In this document: piece after piece, positions 62,229-64,000 of the stretch | How positions within the stretch are numbered: position 1 is the stretch's first letter | Layout: the number at the start of each line of letters is the position of its first letter | NCBI RefSeq assembly: GCF_002019705.1 | Contig: NZ_KV917377.1 | Span: 4,570,228 to 4,634,227 of the forward strand | Length of the DNA stretch: 64,000 bases | From: Shouchella patagoniensis | Lineage (GTDB): Bacteria; Bacillota; Bacilli; Bacillales; Bacillaceae_D | Reading direction: 5' to 3' | Position numbers and translations under genes: made by a program | The notes under the pieces: generated by a model | The model's database searches: none | What the model saw: the letters and a program-made list of their open reading frames with translations, nothing else | What the model was told of the DNA's origin: nothing

Positions 62229-62525
62229 ATGAAGCTTCTAGTGTGCATTATTGAAGATTTCTATGCAGACCATGTTGAAAAAGATTTACGTGAGCAAGGA
62301 TATCGGATGACGGAACTTTCTAGTTCAGGTGGCTTTTTACGGAAAGGAAGTACGACTTTTTTATTCGGAGTCCACGAAACAGATCTTGATAAGTTGCAGC
62401 AGGCGTTGAAAGATGCTTGTTTACATGTGGAGTCAAAAAAGCAACGAAAAGATAAAAAGACGTATCGTTACACCTCTTTTCTTATCCCAGCAGCAAATGC
62501 GACACCACTGTTAATAAATACGTAA
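62229..62525 (+). CDS. PII-like cyclic-di-AMP receptor family protein (DarA/YaaQ-like)
   Basis: 98-residue PII-fold protein. KLLVCIIEDFYADHVEKDL, MTELSSSGGFLRKGSTTFLFGV and the C-terminal strand match DarA (YaaQ), including the SGGFL..GxTTFxxGV ligand loop region. DarA binds c-di-AMP as a trimer; whether this copy binds it is not known. AGAGGGGGAG precedes ATG 62229. Third gene of bcp-dehydrogenase-darA-like operon. Confidence 0.82.
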   Translation: MKLLVCIIEDFYADHVEKDLREQGYRMTELSSSGGFLRKGSTTFLFGVHETDLDKLQQALKDACLHVESKKQRKDKKTYRYTSFLIPAANATPLLINT

Positions 62526-62631
62526 GGAAGAAGAGGCCGCTAAGAGAATTAGCGGTCCATTCTTTTTATACAATCAATTTTATTGTTAAGTGATGGTAGA
62601 GGGTGAAATAGAACGAATTTCTGTCTTGTTC

Positions 62632-62660
62632 TTGCTAAATATAGGTTTACAACTTATAAT
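62632..62660 (+). promoter_or_regulatory. perR promoter
   Basis: TTGCTA (62632-62637), 17-base spacer, TATAAT (62655-62660). The -10 lies inside the PerR box. Confidence 0.75.
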
Positions 62661-62668
62661 TACTATAA
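62654..62668 (+). promoter_or_regulatory. PerR box, autoregulatory
   Basis: TTATAAT-T-ACTATAA matches the PerR consensus at 13 of 14 fixed positions and covers the -10, as expected for autorepression of perR. Confidence 0.85.
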
Positions 62669-62704
62669 AGAAAGAATCGTTTTTTGAAAGCGAGGCGCGA
62701 TAAA

Positions 62705-63136
62705 ATGGCTAATCATGGCTTATCAGAAGCAATTGATGCGCTGAAAAGCACTCGTGTGCGTATGACTCCACAACGTCACGCTATTTTAGAGTTTCTATAT
62801 GAATCACACACACACCCTACGGCGGATGAGATTTATAAAGCTTTAGAAGGTCGTTTTCCAAACATGAGTGTGGCGACGGTTTACAATAACCTTCGTGTAT
62901 TTAAGGAAGTTGGTATTGTAAAAGAATTATCTTATGGAGATGCTTCAAGCCGTTTTGATTGTGTCACAAGTAATCATTATCATGTGATTTGTAATGACTG
63001 CGGTAAGATTGTTGATTTCCATTATCCAGGATTAGATGAAGTTGAAACATTAGCTGAACATGTAACTGGATTCCAAGTAGATAATCATCGGATGGAGATT
63101 TACGGCACATGTCCTTCTTGTAAAACTGCGCATTAA
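62705..63136 (+). CDS. perR: Peroxide-responsive repressor
   Basis: Fur-family metalloregulator that senses peroxide by metal-catalysed His oxidation. 143 residues. The regulatory metal ligands H37, D85, H91, H93, D104 and the structural zinc Cys C96, C99, C136, C139 sit at the same numbers as in B. subtilis PerR; D104 (not Glu) is the residue associated with peroxide sensing. ATG 62705 gives [11 protein letters not shown]. Winged helix [24 protein letters not shown]. Confidence 0.96.
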   Translation: MANHGLSEAIDALKSTRVRMTPQRHAILEFLYESHTHPTADEIYKALEGRFPNMSVATVYNNLRVFKEVGIVKELSYGDASSRFDCVTSNHYHVICNDCGKIVDFHYPGLDEVETLAEHVTGFQVDNHRMEIYGTCPSCKTAH

Positions 63137-63143
63137 GTTAGTA

Positions 63144-63185
63144 GATACCTTCATCTTTCTAAAGGTGAAGGTATCATTTTGTTTT
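63144..63185 (+). terminator. Terminator after perR
   Basis: GATACCTTCA (63144-63153) with TGAAGGTATC (63166-63175), T-rich tail. Confidence 0.85.
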
Positions 63186-63187
63186 AA

Positions 63188-63229
63188 TATAGAAAAAAGC
63201 GGCCATTTAAATGGCCGCTTTTTTCTATA
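63188..63229. terminator. Second, perfectly palindromic bidirectional terminator
   Basis: Twenty-one-base complementary arms centred on 63208/63209 with AAAAAA and TTTTTT sides; between perR and ygzB. Confidence 0.93.
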
Positions 63230-63604
63230 TTAAGCTTCACTGTTTTTTTGTCGGTTGTTTGAGGGAGTGTTATAAGACTCGTCGAATTCTTTTCCTTCAA
63301 GCGTACGATCCACAGTTAGTGGTTGATCGCAATGCATACAGGCATCAACTCTACCAAGAACTTTTGTTGGTTTGTCGCACGAAGGGCAGACGACCGGGAC
63401 AGCCTTTGTAGATAGCATACCAATAAAAAAGTAAACGACAGTGCTAGCAATAACGGCAAGCAAACCTAGTATCATACAAATAACCATCACGACAGGGTAC
63501 TCTCTGAAGAAGATCCCTACATACATAATTAGAATGCCTATGAAAACGAGGCTAAGTGCAAAAGTACGTATTTTGTTTATTTTGTTAGAGTAACGTAAGC
63601 CCAT
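63230..63604 (-). CDS. ygzB: YgzB-family membrane protein (DUF2614)
   Basis: 124 residues: two membrane helices ([19 protein letters not shown] and [19 protein letters not shown]), then a zinc ribbon (CPSC...CMHC) and the conserved [11 protein letters not shown]. Adjacent to perR as in B. subtilis, but here convergent with it. GGAGG precedes the ATG. Function unknown. Confidence 0.9.
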   Translation of the reverse strand: MGLRYSNKINKIRTFALSLVFIGILIMYVGIFFREYPVVMVICMILGLLAVIASTVVYFFIGMLSTKAVPVVCPSCDKPTKVLGRVDACMHCDQPLTVDRTLEGKEFDESYNTPSNNRQKNSEA

Positions 63605-63689
63605 CTGTTTTCCTCCAGTTTTTAAAAGAAGGTTTATTCTACTTATAAGAATGTGTATAGTATAACATAGAAATGAAAGGGATTTGATA

Positions 63690-64000
63690 GAGCTTTTTAG
63701 ATTGAAAAAAAGTTTTTTAAAAAAGTTTTTAAAAACTGTTGACGGTTTTAATACTAGCGTGATATATTATTACATGTCGCCGGGACACACCGGCAAACAC
63801 AAATGAAACAAACGAAACACACTAGAAAAAGAGATTGACGAAATGATCACCATCATGGTAAGATCATGAAGTCGCAAAAACGAGTTCTTTGAAAACTGAA
63901 CAAAAGCCAAGCGTAATAAAGAGATACAAGGTATCTCGTCAATGAAAGTCGTTGAATTGGTATTCAACGCGCTAGCAACATTTTGAGCAAGTCAAACACT
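63690..64000 (+). promoter_or_regulatory. Tandem rRNA operon promoters and 16S leader, cut by window edge
   Basis: P1: TTGACG (63739-63744), 18 bases, TATATT (63763-63768), preceded by an A/T-rich UP-like stretch of alternating A and T runs. P2: TTGACG (63835-63840), 18 bases, TAAGAT (63859-63864). Then GTTCTTTGAAAACTGAAC and GAGCAAGTCAAACACT, typical of Bacillus 16S leaders just before the mature end. The 16S gene itself is outside. Confidence 0.85.

Overview
The window looks like chromosome from a low-GC, endospore-forming Bacillaceae. Sporulation genes (tlp, sspK, a gamma-type SASP gene, pdaA) sit under sigma-G-like promoters, and ABC-F YfmR, PerR, YgzB, YfkAB/YfkD and DarA-like genes are all of Bacillus type. 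The RNase HI with an N-terminal viroplasmin domain closely resembles the Bacillus halodurans enzyme. An alkaliphilic relative (Alkalihalobacillus/Shouchella-like) is therefore my best guess, but that is inference. No complete rRNA or tRNA gene, CRISPR array or intact insertion sequence is visible. The window stops inside the leader of an rRNA operon, just before 16S.

Layout. 0-2.4 kb: end of a trehalose operon (treA, treR). 2.4-6 kb: glutathione peroxidase, nitric oxide synthase oxygenase and yfmR. 6-9.9 kb: fructose operon fruR-fruK-fruA. 10-15.5 kb: a DUF1835/DUF3658-like gene, mreBH, a DCC-family thiol protein, an NSS-family transporter, an AbrB-family regulator and small hypotheticals. 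15.5-18.6 kb: a BceRS-AB type peptide-sensing module whose transporter has decayed (in-frame stop in the ATPase, large internal deletion in the permease) while regulator, kinase and operator remain. 18.6-24 kb: a probable new small spore gene, rnhA, an aldehyde dehydrogenase, a solitary siderophore-type N-monooxygenase and PerR-controlled katA. 24-28 kb: a frameshifted giant GNAT fusion with a coupled amidohydrolase. 28-43.5 kb: pepF, a lipoprotein, ythBA oxidase, yfkD/yfkAB, a CNNM/CorC transporter behind a structured, terminator-bearing leader RNA, a DUF368 transporter, pdaA and rlmD. 43.5-48.3 kb: an accessory-looking stretch with small membrane proteins, an APH-like kinase, tlp and an MccF-like peptidase. 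48.3-63.6 kb: a block matching the Bacillus subtilis yfhF-recX-yfhH-sspK-yfhP-mutY-yfhS-fabL-sspE-ygaC-ygaD-ygaE-gsaB-bcp-perR-ygzB order, with an extra SDR, an extra 2-hydroxyacid dehydrogenase and a DarA-like gene inserted. 63.7-64 kb: tandem rRNA promoters and leader.

How the genes work together. A peroxide-defence theme recurs: perR carries a near-perfect PerR box in its own promoter, katA 40 kb away carries another, and bcp, GPx and NOS are additional redox genes. A sporulation theme also recurs, with four or five sigma-G-like promoters. The least explained elements are the structured leader at 39.5-39.65 kb, the orphaned Bce-type signalling pair, the GNAT fusion/amidohydrolase pair, the small spore-gene candidate at 18.6 kb and the DarA-like protein beside perR.
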